Shown: piece by piece, positions 26,681 through 35,080 of the stretch
How the letters are laid out: every line of letters begins with the position of its first letter
Numbering within the stretch: position 1 is the first letter of the stretch
Source of the DNA: Planctomycetota bacterium
GTDB taxonomy: Bacteria > Planctomycetota > UBA1135 > JADKAF01
Assembly: GCA_016719295.1 (NCBI GenBank)
Contig: JADKAF010000001.1
Span: 372,001-436,000, forward strand
Reading direction: 5' to 3'
Length of the DNA stretch: 64,000 nt
The notes under the pieces: generated by a model
Database searches by the model: none
Seen by the model: the letters and a program-made list of their open reading frames with translations, nothing else
Told to the model about the DNA's origin: nothing
Translations under genes and position numbers: made by a program

Positions 26681-27822
26681 TCGATCGAAGAGCTCTTCTC
26701 CCGACCGCGGGAGGAGAGCTCTTCGGCTTTCTCCGCATCGGCATCGGCGCCCGGAACCTGCTGGGCGCGGCGGCTCCGGGGCCGCGAGCTCGCGGAGCGG
26801 AGCGCACGCGGATGCGCGCGCTGGTAGACATCCCGCAGGCGCGCCACCGAGACGTGCGTGTAGACCTGCGTGGTCGCGAGGTCGGCGTGGCCGAGGAGCT
26901 CCTGCACGGAGCGGAGATCGGCGCCGGCGTCGAGCAGGTGCGTCGCGAAGCTGTGGCGCAGCGTGTGCGGGCTGGCGTGCGTCTCGATGCCCGCGCCGCG
27001 GCGATGCCGGTCGACGATCGTGCGAACGGAGCGATCGCTGAGCGGTCCGCCGCGTTGATTGACGAACACCCGCGGGTGCGCGGGAGCGCGAGAGGCGCGT
27101 TCGGCGAGATAGAGCTCGAGGGCTTCCCGCGCTGGGCGGCCGAGGATCGCGAGGCGCTCCTTCTTGCGCTTGCCGAGGACGCGCACGAGCCCCGATCGCA
27201 GGTCGACGCGATCGAGCTCGAGCCCGACCAGCTCGCTCACGCGGAGCCCCGTCGAGTAGAGCACCTCGAGCAGCGCCGCGTCGCGCAGCGCGAGGAACCC
27301 GCCGCTCGCTGGGCGCGCGAGCAGCCCTTCGATCTCGCGCTGCCGCAGGACGCTCGGCAAGCGCTTCTCCCGGCGCGGCGCGCGCAAGGTTCGCGCCGGG
27401 CTGTCCTCGATCGCGCCGCGGCGCTCGAGGAAGCGCAGCCACGAGCGAGCCGACGAGAGATGCCGCGCCACGGAGCGCGCCTCGAGGCCGGCGTCGCCGC
27501 GCTCGTGGATCCACGCGCGCAGATCGTTGCGCCGGATCTGCGCCGGCTCCAGGATGCCGCGCCCTTCGAGCCAGGTCGCGAGCGTCGTCAGGTCGGTCCC
27601 GTAGGCGCGCAGCGTGTGCTGCGAGGCATCGCGGGCCCGCAGGTCCGAGAGGAACGCAGCGATCGAAGTTCGGAGGCCGCTCGGCGGCGTCGCGTCGGAT
27701 GCTCGCGCGTCGCCGGTCGCGCCGACGGGCGGCGCGGCGCTCTTCGCGCGCGCCGCCGCGCGCTCGCCGCGCGCTTCGGAGCGCTCTTCCGCCGCGGCGC
27801 CCCGCCGCTTCCCATCGCTCAT
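26662..27822 (-). CDS. xerC: Tyrosine recombinase XerC
   Basis: 386 residues. After an unusual 45-residue low-complexity N-terminus comes the SAM-like DNA-binding domain (AFLSDLRARDASQHTLRAY) and the catalytic domain. The catalytic domain has Arg in YSTGLRVSEL, Lys in LGKRKKER, HxxR in SPHTLRHSF, His in LLGHADLATT and the nucleophile Tyr in QVYTHV. XerC resolves chromosome dimers at dif with XerD. Family proteins normally end near AHPRA; here the frame continues about 47 residues through the antisense of the tRNA-Glu terminator and 19 bases of the tRNA. ATG 27822 has GAGGA upstream and shares a CATG with the divergent pabB start. Confidence 0.9.
   Translation of the reverse strand: MSDGKRRGAAAEERSEARGERAAARAKSAAPPVGATGDARASDATPPSGLRTSIAAFLSDLRARDASQHTLRAYGTDLTTLATWLEGRGILEPAQIRRNDLRAWIHERGDAGLEARSVARHLSSARSWLRFLERRGAIEDSPARTLRAPRREKRLPSVLRQREIEGLLARPASGGFLALRDAALLEVLYSTGLRVSELVGLELDRVDLRSGLVRVLGKRKKERLAILGRPAREALELYLAERASRAPAHPRVFVNQRGGPLSDRSVRTIVDRHRRGAGIETHASPHTLRHSFATHLLDAGADLRSVQELLGHADLATTQVYTHVSVARLRDVYQRAHPRALRSASSRPRSRRAQQVPGADADAEKAEELSSRGREKSSSIDDPKGI
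26686..26730 (+). terminator. Terminator of tRNA-Glu
   Basis: An 18-bp stem (26686-26703 with 26708-26725, one G-U pair) and four-base loop, six bases after the tRNA, followed by GCTTTCTCC. It lies within the antisense of the C-terminal extension of xerC. Confidence 0.75.
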
Positions 27823-29218
27823 GTCGCCGTCCTCGCCGACGATCGTCGTCACCTCGCGCACCGTGGACGCGGACTTCGATCCGTGGCCGCAGGTGCGCGC
27901 GCTGCCCACGCGCTGGCGGCCGATTCTGCTGGACTCGCGAGGCGACGTCGAGCGCGCGCGCTGGAGCCTCTGGGCCGTGCGGCCGACGCACGTGCACGCC
28001 GTGCGCGCAGCGGATCTCCTGCCCCTCACGCGCGACGAGCGAGCCCGGCGTCTCTACGCTCCGCTCACCGCGGCGGAGCGCGAGTGGCGCCTCGAGGCCG
28101 CGCTGGACATCGACGCCGTGCCATTCCTCGGCGGCTGGATCGGGCGGATCGACTACGAGGCCGGGGCGCTCTGCGCCGCGCGGCCGCTCCCGCCGCGCGA
28201 TCCGCACGCGCGGCGCGACGTGCTGCGCTTCGGCTTCTATCCGCGCGTCTACCTGCACGATCGCCGCGAGCGCCGCGTGCTGCGCTGCGAACTCCGCAAC
28301 GCGCCGCCGCTGCGCGTTCCGCGCCGCAGCGTGCGGCGCGCCGCGCGCGCGGCGCGAGCTCTCGCCTCGCCGAGCGGAGAGCGCGCGTCCTACGAAGCGC
28401 GCGTCGAGGCCGCGCGCGAGCTCATCGCGGCGGGGGACATCTATCAGGTCAATCTCTCGGCCGAGCTCGATCGCGGCGCCAAGCTCGATGCGCGCCGCCT
28501 CTACGGACTCCTGCGCGCGAGCTCGCCCGCTCCCTACGGCGCGTTCGCCGCGGAGCCCGAAGGCGCGCTTCTCTGCAACTCGCCCGAGCTCCACTTCCGT
28601 ACGCGAGCCCGGGAATGGCGGACCGAGCCGATCAAGGGCACGCGCCCCCGCAGCGCCGATCCGCAGACCGATCGCGTCGCGCGAGAGGAGCTGCTGTCCT
28701 CGGCCAAGGACCGCGCGGAGCTCGCGATGATCGTCGATCTCTACCGCAACGATCTCGGAAAGCTGGCCTTGCCCGGCAGCGTGCGCGTGCCCGAGGGCAT
28801 CCGGCTCCGCAGCTTCGCCAACGTGCACCATCTGATGGCCGAGGTCGTCGCGCGCTCGGCCGGAAGGGTCGAGCCGCGGAAGGCGTTGCTCGCGCTCTTT
28901 CCGGCGGGCTCCATCACCGGGGCCCCGAAGCAGCGCGCGATGGAGATCGTGCGCGAGCTCGAGGAGCGCGACCGCGGCATCTATTGCGGCGGGGTGGGGA
29001 CGGTGGACGTACGCGGCGAAATGATGTTCAACGTGGCGATCCGCAGCGCCGAGATCGTGCGCGGCGCGCTCTCGCTGCGCATGGGTGCGGGCATCGTCGC
29101 GGACTCGGTGCCCGCGAGCGAACTCGCCGAGCTGCACGCGAAGGGCTCGGCGTGGCGAGCCGCGCTGGCGCAGATCGCCGCGGGAATCCCCGCGGCGCGC
29201 CCCGAGAGCCAAGCGTGA
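27821..29218 (+). CDS. pabB: Aminodeoxychorismate synthase component I
   Basis: 465 residues with the chorismate-binding signatures at the expected C-terminal positions: SGERASYEARVEAARELI, IYQVNLS, EPIKGTRPRS (the Lys form typical of PabB rather than TrpE), SSAKDRAELAMIVDLYRNDLG and FPAGSITGAPKQRAME. It adds the amino group to chorismate together with a glutaminase (PabA) that is not in the window. pabC follows. The ATG at 27821 lacks an SD and overlaps the xerC ATG on the other strand; a GTG at 27860 is a possible alternative. Confidence 0.88.
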   Translation: MSPSSPTIVVTSRTVDADFDPWPQVRALPTRWRPILLDSRGDVERARWSLWAVRPTHVHAVRAADLLPLTRDERARRLYAPLTAAEREWRLEAALDIDAVPFLGGWIGRIDYEAGALCAARPLPPRDPHARRDVLRFGFYPRVYLHDRRERRVLRCELRNAPPLRVPRRSVRRAARAARALASPSGERASYEARVEAARELIAAGDIYQVNLSAELDRGAKLDARRLYGLLRASSPAPYGAFAAEPEGALLCNSPELHFRTRAREWRTEPIKGTRPRSADPQTDRVAREELLSSAKDRAELAMIVDLYRNDLGKLALPGSVRVPEGIRLRSFANVHHLMAEVVARSAGRVEPRKALLALFPAGSITGAPKQRAMEIVRELEERDRGIYCGGVGTVDVRGEMMFNVAIRSAEIVRGALSLRMGAGIVADSVPASELAELHAKGSAWRAALAQIAAGIPAARPESQA

Positions 29219-29258
29219 AACTGCGAATCGCCGAGGAACGAGCGTGGAGGAGCGGGCG

Positions 29259-30167
29259 GTGAAGGAACTCGTGCTCTTCGTCGATGGACGTCGTCTCGCG
29301 CGCGGCGAGGCGGCCGTCGAAGCCGATGACCTCGGAGTGCTGCAGGGCATCGGCGTCTACGAGACGATCCGCGTCGATGGCGGCCGGCCGGTCTGGCTCG
29401 AGGACCACCTGCGGCGCTTCGCCGAGGGGCTCGCGCGCGTGGGCATGGATCCGGAGCAGGTGATCGGCGGCAGCGACTCCGATCTGCGCCGCTCGATCGC
29501 CGCCGCGTGCAGCGCGTGGGGCGCCGCCGACGCCGGTTCCCTGCGCGTCACGCGGACCTTCGGGCGCAACGGACGCGATGGGAAGACGCTGCTCCTCGTG
29601 CGCCCGCGCGATGTGCTGCCCCCGGAGGTGAGCGTCTCCGTCGCCGCGCGCGCCAAGGACCCGGCGGATCCGCTGGAGGGAATCAAGGGCACGTCGCGAC
29701 TGCGCAACTTCCTGCTGCAGAAGGAAGCGCGGGCCGCGGGGCACTACGACTGTTTGGTGCCCACGCGCGACGGCGACCTTTCGGAAGGCACGATCTGCAA
29801 TCTCTTCGTCGTCGTGACGGGCACGGTCTGGACGCCCACGCTGGATCGCGGCTGCCTCCCCGGAGTCACGCGCGATCACGTGATCCAGGTGATGCGCCGC
29901 CTCTCGATCCCGATCCGGAAAGCCGCGGTGACGCTCCAGCACCTGCGCGACGCGGAGGAGGTCTTCCTCACCAACAGCTCGAACGGCGCGCTTCCCGTGC
30001 GCGCGATCGCCGGCGTGCGCGAAACCCTGCCCGGCGCGCAGGGCGCGCTCGTGAGGAAGATCCAGAATCGCTACTTGCTGGACGTCGAGCGCTACCTGAA
30101 GGACGCCGCGGAAGGATCCGCTGTGGATGGTGCCGGAGGGCCCGCGGAGGGCGTGGCCTGCGACTGA
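29259..30167 (+). CDS. pabC: Class IV aminotransferase, probable aminodeoxychorismate lyase
   Basis: 302 residues from GTG 29259, with GGAGGAG at ideal spacing. Family motifs are VLQGIGVYETIRVDGGRPVW (about 28), the PLP lysine in EGIKGTSRLRNF, TRDGDLSEGTICNLFVV and EEVFLTNSSNGALPV. PabC converts aminodeoxychorismate to p-aminobenzoate and pyruvate, which suits its place 40 bases after pabB. Class IV also includes branched-chain and D-amino acid transaminases, so the assignment rests on context. The 30-residue tail is not conserved. Confidence 0.8.
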   Translation: MKELVLFVDGRRLARGEAAVEADDLGVLQGIGVYETIRVDGGRPVWLEDHLRRFAEGLARVGMDPEQVIGGSDSDLRRSIAAACSAWGAADAGSLRVTRTFGRNGRDGKTLLLVRPRDVLPPEVSVSVAARAKDPADPLEGIKGTSRLRNFLLQKEARAAGHYDCLVPTRDGDLSEGTICNLFVVVTGTVWTPTLDRGCLPGVTRDHVIQVMRRLSIPIRKAAVTLQHLRDAEEVFLTNSSNGALPVRAIAGVRETLPGAQGALVRKIQNRYLLDVERYLKDAAEGSAVDGAGGPAEGVACD

Positions 30168-30260
30168 GACGGTAGCGTTCCGAGCGCGGGGCGCCGGCCG
30201 CTCGGGTTGCCGCGGCGCGCGGGGAGCCCATGGCGCGGCTTCCACTTCGGCGGCCGTGGC

Positions 30261-30290
30261 TCGACGCTCGCGTCGGATCCCGGCTAACCT
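30261..30290 (+). promoter_or_regulatory. Candidate promoter
   Basis: TCGACG (30261-30266), 18 bases and TAACCT (30285-30290), the same -10 hexamer as at tRNA-Glu. It precedes the gene at 30349 by about 60 bases. Confidence 0.35.
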
Positions 30291-30348
30291 CAGGGCGCGG
30301 GCCGATGGCCCCTCGGCCCCGGGCGGTTCAGCGGAAGGAGTCGGTGCG

Positions 30349-31077
30349 ATGAACTTAGTGCGCGCGCTAGCGGCGCTGCTCGTCCTCTGCGGTCTGGCGT
30401 TCGCCCAGGCGGAGGAGGCGAAGAAGGACGACCTGCCGGAGGTGAAGCAGGCGTGCGACGCCCTGGACAAGGCCTACAAGGACAAGGACGACGACGGAGC
30501 GAAGAGCGGCATGCGCGCTCTCGTCGATCGCCTTCCGAACGCCGGTCCGAAGGACCAGAAGAAGATGCTCGCGACGCTGGCGCGCGCGTATGACCAGCGC
30601 CGCGACGACAAAGGGCTCATCGTCGGGGCGACGGTCGCGCTGGGCGCGTGCGGTGCGCCGGCTGGCGCGACGCTGCAGACGGCCTTCGGGCACAAGGCGT
30701 TCAAGAAGGACCCTGAGATCCTGCGACTCATCGCCGTCGAGCTCGGGCGTACGCTCGACGAGAAGTCGGTGCCGTTCCTCGTCGATCTGCTCGACTTCAA
30801 GTTCTACGAGGTCACGGCCGGTGCCGCGGAAGGGATGTCCTTCTTCCACTCGGCGCCGCTGAAGACTCGCAAGCTCCTCGCCGGTCCGTTGGTGAAGACC
30901 TTGGAGTCGGCCGCGAATGCCGCGTTGGACCTGCAGGACGTCGTCGCGAAGGAGCGGTACGGCATCATCGGCTCGCCCATCATCGACGCGCTCCAGAAGC
31001 TGACCGGGCAGAACCTGCGCCAGCCGCTGGAGTGGACCAAGTGGTGGAACGACAACAAGAAGGCCACCGATTGGTGA
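30349..31077 (+). CDS. Secreted helical-repeat protein
   Basis: 242 residues from ATG 30349, with AAGGAG upstream. A signal peptide (MNLVRALAALLVLCGLAFAQA) is followed by Lys/Asp-rich helices with a HEAT-like rhythm (EILRLIAVELGRTLDEKSVPFLVDLL, then ALQKLTGQNLRQPLEWTKWW). The ending W-T-K-W-W-N-D resembles the tails of planctomycete HEAT-repeat exported proteins, but I assign no function. Stop and next start overlap as TGATG, so the following lipoprotein is translationally coupled. Confidence 0.65.
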   Translation: MNLVRALAALLVLCGLAFAQAEEAKKDDLPEVKQACDALDKAYKDKDDDGAKSGMRALVDRLPNAGPKDQKKMLATLARAYDQRRDDKGLIVGATVALGACGAPAGATLQTAFGHKAFKKDPEILRLIAVELGRTLDEKSVPFLVDLLDFKFYEVTAGAAEGMSFFHSAPLKTRKLLAGPLVKTLESAANAALDLQDVVAKERYGIIGSPIIDALQKLTGQNLRQPLEWTKWWNDNKKATDW

Positions 31078-31784
31078 TGCGCATCCTCGCCCTCGGCGGA
31101 GCCTTCTTCGCCGGAGTGACGCTCGTCGCCTGCGCTCCGCGCGACGACGGTCCGCGCGAGCCGGAAGCGTCGCGCAGCCGCCCTCGCGAGCGCCTCGAGG
31201 TGCTCGTCGGTCGGCGCGGGCCGATCGTGTTCCTGGTCTTTCCGAAGGCCTGGGGTGCCGGCTACGACGAGTCGGCCCTCCTAGAGCGCGCGCGTTCCCT
31301 CGGCGTCCCCGCGCAGCGAGCCGTCTTCGAGGTCATGGCCGTTCACACCGGGCTCGCCGAGGACGGCGCGGAGACCTTGGCCTTCGATCCGCGTGCCGTG
31401 GAGCTCGTGCTCACGCGGCGCGAGGAAGTGGTGGCACGCGGGCTCGCGCTCGCGGGGATCGAGCGCACGGCGGCGAACCCGGCCACGGGGCCCCTTTGGT
31501 CGGCGTGGAGCGGACCGCTCGGCGGGCTGCCGCCCGCGTCCGTGGGGCGCTGGACCTATTTGCTGGAGCAGGCCGCGCGGCCGGAAGCTCGCGAGGGCGC
31601 GCCCGTCGAGGGGCGCCTCGAATGGCGCGGCGAAGAAAAGGCCGAGCCGGTCTTCCTCGGCGCGTGGCGCGTCGACGAAGCGACTTTCCTGCGCCACCTG
31701 CGCCTGCCGAGCAGCGAGCTGCTCCGCGTCGCCGAGATCAAGAACGCCTTCCGTGGCGACGCGCGCTCCGCACGTCGCGGCTGA
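31077..31784 (+). CDS. Lipoprotein of unknown function
   Basis: 235 residues from ATG 31077, which overlaps the previous stop. The signal ends in a lipobox (GVTLVAC, Cys about residue 19). The mature part begins with a beta strand IVFLVFPKAWGAGYDESALLERARSLGV and continues with mixed alpha/beta sequence, including LAFDPRAVELVLTRREEV. Some features recall SurA/PpiC-like chaperone tails, but too little is conserved to claim that. Coupling to the preceding gene suggests a shared exported complex. Confidence 0.55.
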   Translation: MRILALGGAFFAGVTLVACAPRDDGPREPEASRSRPRERLEVLVGRRGPIVFLVFPKAWGAGYDESALLERARSLGVPAQRAVFEVMAVHTGLAEDGAETLAFDPRAVELVLTRREEVVARGLALAGIERTAANPATGPLWSAWSGPLGGLPPASVGRWTYLLEQAARPEAREGAPVEGRLEWRGEEKAEPVFLGAWRVDEATFLRHLRLPSSELLRVAEIKNAFRGDARSARRG

Positions 31785-31807
31785 CGCACGCTCGCCGGGA
31801 GCCCTCC

Positions 31808-33283
31808 GTGAACGACCTTCAGCCTCGCCCCGCACGCTCTTCGCTGCTGTCCGGAATCGTGCTCGGATTCCTCTGCGCGACTTCGATCGCGGCCGCCGGA
31901 GTCGTGGCCTGGAGCGCTGGGCTACATTGGCTCGGAGCCGGTGAGTCGCCGGCGGTCGTGGATCTCCGGCGGCGCCTAGAGGAGCAGGAGCAGCGCTGGG
32001 CCGAGGTCGCGGCCGCTGCGCGCACCGCGCCGGCAAGCGCAGAGCGCCCCGAGCGGGCGCCGCTGGCCAGCGCGGAGCTCGAGGCCGAGCGAGCGCGCGC
32101 CGAGCGCGCCGAGAGAGCCGTCGACGAGGCGCGCGGCGCGGCGGTCGAGCTGCGCGAAGAGCTCGCACGAACGAAAGCACAGCTCGAGGATCTGCAGGGC
32201 GAGATCGACGAGCACGTCGTGGCGCGCGCGAAGCTCGAGTCCTCGCAGAGCGCCATGCTCGAGCGCGCGCTCGCCGCGGAGATGCGCCAGAACGAGCGGG
32301 ACCGCCTCGGCGCGATGAGCGAGAGCGTCGCGCCGGCGCCGAGGGTCGAGACCCTGATGGGCTCCTCGTCGTTCCTGGAGGAGATCGCGAAGAACATCCC
32401 GCCCGAGGTTCTCGGACCTCCGCCGAGCGCGGACCGCGCAGTCGATGCGTCGCAGGGACCTGGCGCGGAGCGGCGCGCCGCCGAGGAACGCGCCGCGGAG
32501 GAGGCCGCCGCGATCGCCGGGAAGCGCAGCGCCCTCGACGAGCTGCGCGCGCAGGCCAACCGCTTGCTCGAGCTCGATGGCTACGCGGAGACGCAGCTCG
32601 TGCGCGTCGGCTCGATGGCCGATGGCGTGCTGCGCGATGTCGCATTTCGCGAGGTCGGCCCACTCGGCGAGACGCGGCGCTTCCTCGCGGCGAAGGAGCT
32701 CCGCTTCGAGGCCTTCCCCGGTCTGCGCTCGCTGCGTGTGCACTTGATCGACGGCTACGAGCAGAGGGGATCCGGGGCGAGCGCGCCGTTCGAGAACGGC
32801 GCGAGCGAGCTCACCTTCGCCGACGTGCGCATCGACGATTGGAAGACGCTGCTCGTCGCGCAAGGGCTCTGGCGCGAGACGGGGGCGACCAGCAGCGGAG
32901 AGGTCGACAAGCGCTTTCCCGCGGTCGAGACGCTCGCGAAGGTGAACGAGCTGCTCGCCCGCGCGAAGGGCTCGCGGCGCTTCGTGCTGAGGCGGCTCGA
33001 CGAAGTCCACGGCGGAGCGCGATGGCACGGCGTCGAGCTGCACCAGCTCGAGGTCGGCGGCGGGGGGCTGCAGGTGATCTACGAGGCGGAGAACGCGGAG
33101 CTCTGGTGGGATCCCGCGAACAAGAGCGCGGAGCTGCGCTTGGAGCACGGCTTCCAGCGCCGCGGCTCGCAGCGCGTGCCTTTCTTCGAGAAGCGCGCGC
33201 GCGTCTTCCTCGGCTTCGAGGACGACAAGGGCTGGGACGCCGCAGCGATTCCGTTCCAGGTCGTCGGGCCGGCGACGCGCTGA
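31808..33283 (+). CDS. Single-pass membrane protein with coiled coil
   Basis: 491 residues from GTG 31808 (GGGAG upstream). One N-terminal membrane helix (LLSGIVLGFLCATSIAAAGVVAW, about 12-34) precedes a long Glu/Arg/Ala coiled coil (about 52-150) and a second helical segment (about 205-245). A C-terminal beta-rich domain of roughly 210 residues follows (TFADVRIDDWKTLLVAQGLW, ARVFLGFEDDKGWDAAAIPF). No known domain was recognised. Topology suggests an anchored envelope protein. It is followed by xseA after seven bases. Confidence 0.6.
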   Translation: MNDLQPRPARSSLLSGIVLGFLCATSIAAAGVVAWSAGLHWLGAGESPAVVDLRRRLEEQEQRWAEVAAAARTAPASAERPERAPLASAELEAERARAERAERAVDEARGAAVELREELARTKAQLEDLQGEIDEHVVARAKLESSQSAMLERALAAEMRQNERDRLGAMSESVAPAPRVETLMGSSSFLEEIAKNIPPEVLGPPPSADRAVDASQGPGAERRAAEERAAEEAAAIAGKRSALDELRAQANRLLELDGYAETQLVRVGSMADGVLRDVAFREVGPLGETRRFLAAKELRFEAFPGLRSLRVHLIDGYEQRGSGASAPFENGASELTFADVRIDDWKTLLVAQGLWRETGATSSGEVDKRFPAVETLAKVNELLARAKGSRRFVLRRLDEVHGGARWHGVELHQLEVGGGGLQVIYEAENAELWWDPANKSAELRLEHGFQRRGSQRVPFFEKRARVFLGFEDDKGWDAAAIPFQVVGPATR

Positions 33284-33290
33284 GCTAGCG

Positions 33291-34745
33291 ATGAGCGCGA
33301 GCGGGGGATGGAGCGGAGGCTGGTCACGCCGGCCGGAGGGCGCTCTCGCGAACGACGACGGCGTCGAATCGGTCTCGCAGCTCACCGGGCGGCTGCGCCA
33401 CGAGCTCGCGCAGCGCTTCGCGCACGTCGGGGTGCGCGGCGAGATCGGCGAATGGACCCGCGCGAGCTCGGGACATGTCTACTTCTCGCTGAAGGACGCT
33501 ACGGCACGGCTCTCCGCCGTGATCTGGCGCTCGGCGGCGGCGCGGCTCGCGCCGCGCGATCTCGCCGTGGGCACCGAGGTCATCGCGCACGGTCGCATCG
33601 ACGTGTACGCGCCGCGCGGGACCTACGCGCTGCAGGTCGAGCGCCTGGCGATCGCGGGACGCGGCGATCTGCATGCGCGCTTCGAGCAGCTCAAGGCCAC
33701 GCTGCGTGCGCGCGGTTGGTTCGATCCCGAGCGCAAGCGCCCGCTGCCGCGCATCCCGCGCTCGATCGGCGTCGTCACCTCGCCGGGAGGCGCTGCGCTG
33801 CATGACTTCCTCGAGACCTTGCTCGAGCGTTTCCCTTGCGTCGCCGTGGCCATCCATCCGGCGCGCGTGCAAGGCGAAGGAGCAGCCGCGGAGATCGCGG
33901 CGGCGGTGCGAGCTCTCGATCGCCGCGGCGGCTTCGACGTGATCGTCGTGACGCGCGGCGGCGGCAGCCTCGAAGATCTCTGGGCCTTCAACGAGGAGCC
34001 CGTCGCGCGAGCGATCTTCGAGTGCTCCGTGCCGGTCGTGAGCGGCGTCGGGCACGAGACCGACATCACCATCGCGGACCTCGTCGCTGACGTGCGCGCG
34101 AAGACGCCGACCGAGGCCGCGGTGCTGATCGCGCCACGCCGCGCGGATCTCCTGGCCGAGCTCGACCGCTTGCAGGCGCGCGCGTGGCGCGCGGTCCGCG
34201 AGCGCCTCGATCGTGCGCGACGCGAAGTCGAGGCGCTGGCCGCGGGGCGCGCCCTCGGGCGTCCTGAGCTGGAGATCGAGCGCTGGCGCGGCGAGCTCGC
34301 CGCGCTCGCGCTCCGCGGAGCGCGAGCGATGCGCGCGCGCACGGAGCGCGGCGCGCAGGTCGCGGCCGCTCTCGAGCAGCGCCTGCGCTCCGCCGCGCCG
34401 CGCCGCCGTCTCGCCGCGGATGCGCAGCGCCTCACCGAAGCCGGCGTGCGCCTCGAGCGCGCGATCCGCGCGCGTGGCGCGCGCGCCGAGGAGCGCCTCG
34501 CGGGCGCCGCTGGGCTGCTGGACGCGCATTCGCCCGTGCAGATCCTCGCGCGCGGGTTCTCCGTCGCGGTTCGCGCGGGCAAGAGGCAGCCGCTAACATC
34601 CGTCGCCTCGCTCGCCGTTGGGGAGCTCCTCGAGACGGCATTCCTCGACGGCCGCGCCCTGAGCCGCGTCGAGCGCATCGAGCCGCAGGAATCCCTCGCG
34701 GGCGCCGTGGACGCGACGCCCGCCAGCGCATCGGAGAACGCATGA
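33291..34745 (+). CDS. xseA: Exodeoxyribonuclease VII large subunit
   Basis: 484 residues. The N-terminal OB domain (about 22-115) includes VRGEIGEWTRASSGHVYFSLKD. The catalytic domain has IGVVTSPGGAALHDFL, IVVTRGGGSLEDLWAFNEEPVARAI, VVSGVGHETDITIADLVADVRAKTPTEAA and a long Arg-rich coiled coil, and ends with QILARGFSV. It degrades single-stranded DNA in both directions with XseB. The 4-base overlap with xseB gives translational coupling. About 20 extra N-terminal residues are not conserved. Confidence 0.95.
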   Translation: MSASGGWSGGWSRRPEGALANDDGVESVSQLTGRLRHELAQRFAHVGVRGEIGEWTRASSGHVYFSLKDATARLSAVIWRSAAARLAPRDLAVGTEVIAHGRIDVYAPRGTYALQVERLAIAGRGDLHARFEQLKATLRARGWFDPERKRPLPRIPRSIGVVTSPGGAALHDFLETLLERFPCVAVAIHPARVQGEGAAAEIAAAVRALDRRGGFDVIVVTRGGGSLEDLWAFNEEPVARAIFECSVPVVSGVGHETDITIADLVADVRAKTPTEAAVLIAPRRADLLAELDRLQARAWRAVRERLDRARREVEALAAGRALGRPELEIERWRGELAALALRGARAMRARTERGAQVAAALEQRLRSAAPRRRLAADAQRLTEAGVRLERAIRARGARAEERLAGAAGLLDAHSPVQILARGFSVAVRAGKRQPLTSVASLAVGELLETAFLDGRALSRVERIEPQESLAGAVDATPASASENA

Positions 34746-35080
34746 CCGCACGCCGTCGCAAAGAGAAGGAAGGCGCGTCGTTCGAGGAGCAGCTCGCAGA
34801 GCTCCAGCGCATCGTCGCGGCGCTGGAGGACGGCGAGCTCCCGTTGCTCGAGGCGATCGAGCAGTACCGCGCCGGCATCGGTGCGCTGAAGCGCTGTCGC
34901 GAGCTGCTCGACGCGGCGCGTGGCACGGTCGAGATGCTGACGCGCGAGAGCGCGGAATCGAGCGCGAGCGCGGCGGCCGTCGAGGGGGAGACGGAGCACG
35001 CGGACGACGACGAAGAAGAGGACGCCGTCGACGACGATGACGGAGGCGATGCCGGCGAGTTGCGAGGCGAGCGCCGATGA
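34742..35080 (+). CDS. xseB: Exodeoxyribonuclease VII small subunit
   Basis: 112 residues. Residues 13-62 contain the whole XseB fold: SFEEQLAELQRIVAALEDGELPLLEAIEQYRAG and ALKRCRELLDAA. The C-terminal 45 residues are an acidic Asp/Glu tail that is longer than in most XseB proteins and probably disordered. It overlaps xseA upstream and ispA downstream by four bases each. Confidence 0.93.
   Translation: MTARRRKEKEGASFEEQLAELQRIVAALEDGELPLLEAIEQYRAGIGALKRCRELLDAARGTVEMLTRESAESSASAAAVEGETEHADDDEEEDAVDDDDGGDAGELRGERR

Noticed and set aside
26560..27822. Integrative element with tyrosine integrase at tRNA-Glu
   Set aside because: The recombinase matches XerC, the tRNA is intact with its own promoter, no duplicated tRNA end was seen, and the neighbours are housekeeping genes.
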